DNA from: Betaproteobacteria bacterium
GTDB taxonomy: Bacteria > Pseudomonadota > Gammaproteobacteria > Burkholderiales > SG8-39
Length of the DNA: 7,977 nucleotides
Assembly: GCA_005888925.1 (NCBI GenBank)
Contig: VBCP01000321.1
Location: 1-7,977, forward strand
Direction: 5' to 3'
Shown here: positions 6,400-7,977 of the stretch, one piece after another
Layout: every line of letters begins with the position of its first letter
Numbering within the stretch: the stretch's first letter is position 1
Position numbers and translations under genes: made by a program
Notes under the pieces: model-generated
What the model saw: only the letters and a program-made list of their open reading frames with translations
Databases searched by the model: none
Told to the model about the DNA's origin: nothing

Positions 6400-7422
6400 A
6401 TGCTGTTTCCAACGACGCTGGTGGGAAGTTATCCCCAGCCGGAGTGGCTGATCGACCGGGAAAAGCTCGCCGGGCGCTTTCCGCCCCGCGTGCGCGCGAA
6501 GGAGCTGTGGCGGGTCCCCGAGCCCCATCTCGCCGAGGCGCAGGACGACGCCACGCTGCTCGCCATCCGCGCGCAGGAGCGGGCCGGCCTCGACATCATC
6601 ACCGACGGCGAGATCCGGCGCGAAAGCTATTCCAACCGCTTCGCCACCGCGCTCGAAGGCATCGATATCGACCATCCCGGCACTGCGCTCGACCGCTCGG
6701 GCCATCCCAATCCGGTGCCGCGCATCGTCGGCAGGATTCGCCGCAAGCACCCGGTTGAGGTCGACGATCTGAAGTTCCTTAAAAGGCACACCAACAGACA
6801 GGTAAAAATTACGGTTCCCGGCCCCTTCACTATGTCGCAGCAGGCGCAGAACGACTTCTACAAGTCGGCGGAGGAAGCGGCGATGGATTACGCGGCCGCC
6901 GTAAACGAGGAGATTCGGGACCTGTTTGCCGCAGGCGCCGATATCGTGCAGATCGACGAGCCGTACATGCAGGCGCGCCCGGAGAAGGCGCGCGAATACG
7001 GGCTGAAGGCGCTGAACCGCGCGCTCGAGGGCGTCAAGGGAACCACCGCCGTGCACATCTGCTTCGGCTACGCGGCGATCATCCACTCGCGGCCCTCGGG
7101 CTATTCCTTCCTTCCCGAGCTCGCCGGCTGCTCCTGCTCGCAGGTCTCGATCGAGACCGCGCAGTCGAACCTGGACACCGCGGTGCTCGAAAAGCTGCGC
7201 GACAAGAAGATCATGGTCGGCTGCATCGATCTCTCGGACATGACGGTCGAGACGCCGCAGAAAGTCGCCGAGCGAGTAAAAAGAGCGCTTAAGCATGTAA
7301 AACCCGAGGACGTCATCATGGCGCCGGACTGCGGAATGAAATACCTGCCGCGCGAAGTCGCTTTCGGGAAGATGAAGGCCATGGTAGAGGGGGCAAAAAT
7401 CCTACGCACGGAGGTGGTATGA
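6400..7422 (+). CDS. Second stand-alone MetE-like zinc transferase, GSYPQP subfamily
   Basis: This 340-aa protein is also equivalent to the catalytic C-terminal half of MetE. It belongs to a different subfamily from the first copy. Its N-terminus LVGSYPQP (8-14 region) is close to the GSFPQT homocysteine loop of true MetE. The putative zinc ligands are His219 and Cys221 (VHIC), Glu252 (SIET) and Cys311 (PDCGMK). Glu71 in TDGEIRR and Asp186 in IDEP match the substrate amino-group positions of MetE. Extra cysteines at 244 and 246 (GCSC) sit just before the zinc Glu. Both paralogues share TDGE-x-RR-x-SY and a KR-x-T-4x-K-[VI]-T-x-P-x-P-x-TM segment, so they are related but clearly diverged. The two may act in sequence, form a mixed oligomer, or use different substrates. 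A plain second methionine synthase without the N-terminal domain is also possible. Its TGA overlaps the next gene's ATG. Confidence 0.88.
   Translation: MLFPTTLVGSYPQPEWLIDREKLAGRFPPRVRAKELWRVPEPHLAEAQDDATLLAIRAQERAGLDIITDGEIRRESYSNRFATALEGIDIDHPGTALDRSGHPNPVPRIVGRIRRKHPVEVDDLKFLKRHTNRQVKITVPGPFTMSQQAQNDFYKSAEEAAMDYAAAVNEEIRDLFAAGADIVQIDEPYMQARPEKAREYGLKALNRALEGVKGTTAVHICFGYAAIIHSRPSGYSFLPELAGCSCSQVSIETAQSNLDTAVLEKLRDKKIMVGCIDLSDMTVETPQKVAERVKRALKHVKPEDVIMAPDCGMKYLPREVAFGKMKAMVEGAKILRTEVV
7410..7414 (+). promoter_or_regulatory. Ribosome binding site of the OmpA-family lipoprotein gene, inside the preceding gene
   Basis: GGAGG ends 4 bases before ATG 7419 and lies within the last codons of the second MetE-like gene. 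It fixes the lipoprotein start at 7419 and indicates translation from the same message. Confidence 0.7.
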
Positions 7423-7977
7423 AGCGATATGTGGTGGTTGCGGCGGTGAGCATCGCGTTCGCAGGTTGCGCAGACATGCAGCGACCCAGCGGCCGCCCCC
7501 TCGAGAGCATGGAGACGGGCGTCCTCGTCGGCGCCGGCGTTGGCGCCGTCCTGGGCGCAGTGGCCTATCACCAGAACCGCACCAAGGGCGCGCTCATCGG
7601 CGCCGTCGGCGGCGGCCTTGCCGGCGCGGCGGTCGGCTCCTACATGGACAGCCAGAAGCGCGACCTGGAAAAAAACCTCGGCCAGGAGATCCAGTCCGGC
7701 GAGGCGCGCGTCGAGAAGCTGCCCAACGATGTGGTGCGGATCACCATGACCAGCCACACCGCGTTCGACACGGACTCGGTGAACATCAAGCCCGCTTTCC
7801 ACAGCACGCTGGACAAGCTCGCCGACGTGGTGGTGCGCTATGGCAAGACCTCGCTGACGATCGTCGGACACACCGACAACGTGGGCTCGAACCAGTACAA
7901 CCAGAAGCTCTCGGAGCGGCGCGCCGTGTCGGTGGCGCAGTACTTCGAGTCCAGGCGCGTCAGCCCGTTGCGGCTCG
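7419..7977 (+). CDS. OmpA-family outer-membrane lipoprotein with glycine zipper (C-terminus cut by right edge)
   Basis: 186 residues are visible. A lipoprotein signal peptide ends in FAGC with Cys17 as the lipidated residue; Ala18 at +2 does not signal inner-membrane retention, so outer-membrane sorting is likely. A glycine zipper follows at about 38-73 (repeated GxxxG-type spacing, from GAGVG through GGGLAGAAVG), which probably inserts in or packs against the membrane. An OmpA C-terminal domain begins near 105. It has AFDTDS at 115-120 and the peptidoglycan-binding signature GHTDNVGSNQYNQKLSERRA (150-169), where Asp153 and Arg168 match the diaminopimelate-binding pair. The protein resembles YiaD-type lipoproteins that link the outer membrane to the cell wall. 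Its ATG overlaps the stop of the MetE-like gene. Nothing in the protein suggests catabolism, so the co-transcription may be incidental. The last few dozen residues of the domain lie outside the window. Confidence 0.9.
   Translation, partial: MKRYVVVAAVSIAFAGCADMQRPSGRPLESMETGVLVGAGVGAVLGAVAYHQNRTKGALIGAVGGGLAGAAVGSYMDSQKRDLEKNLGQEIQSGEARVEKLPNDVVRITMTSHTAFDTDSVNIKPAFHSTLDKLADVVVRYGKTSLTIVGHTDNVGSNQYNQKLSERRAVSVAQYFESRRVSPLRL

Noticed and set aside
5692..7296. A 534-residue minus-strand open frame.
   Set aside because: It lies opposite the monooxygenase and the second MetE-like gene, which have clear motifs. Its own translation shows no domain and has GC-driven composition.

Overview
The window is gene-dense and GC-rich, with no gap between genes longer than 36 bases. 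It fits a proteobacterium, most likely a betaproteobacterium of the Burkholderiales type. That placement is an inference from codon use, the ABC transporter plus acyl-CoA ligase layout, and the salicylyl/anthraniloyl-CoA-type flavoprotein. No rRNA, tRNA, CRISPR array, insertion sequence or attachment site was seen.

Layout. The left half (1-4182) is one minus-strand operon. In transcription order it encodes an AMP-forming acyl-CoA synthetase, a periplasmic solute-binding protein of the branched-chain amino acid (HAAT) type, the permease LivH, and the start of the permease LivM, which runs off the left edge. The right half (4219-7977) is a plus-strand operon read the other way. It encodes a stand-alone MetE-like zinc transferase (364 aa), an FAD-dependent monooxygenase (361 aa), a second MetE-like protein of a different subfamily (340 aa), and an OmpA-family lipoprotein cut by the right edge. 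The first three genes abut with no intergenic base, and the fourth overlaps the third by ATGA. The two operons diverge from only 36 bases. That gap holds an inverted repeat of two -10-like hexamers and no Shine-Dalgarno sequence for either flanking gene.

How the genes may work together. The importer could bring in an organic acid and the ligase could turn it into a CoA thioester. The flavoprotein resembles the monooxygenase half of salicylyl-CoA 5-hydroxylase and 2-aminobenzoyl-CoA monooxygenase, so it could oxygenate that thioester. The two MetE-like proteins keep the zinc ligands (His-x-Cys, Glu, Cys) that activate a thiol in cobalamin-independent methionine synthase and in epoxyalkane:coenzyme M transferase. 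They lack the N-terminal half of true MetE. A flavin monooxygenase placed between two different zinc/thiol transferases is the most interesting element. It could be a catabolic module that demethylates a substrate or opens an oxygenated intermediate with a thiol. The domain calls are well supported by motifs; the pathway and substrate are hypotheses.
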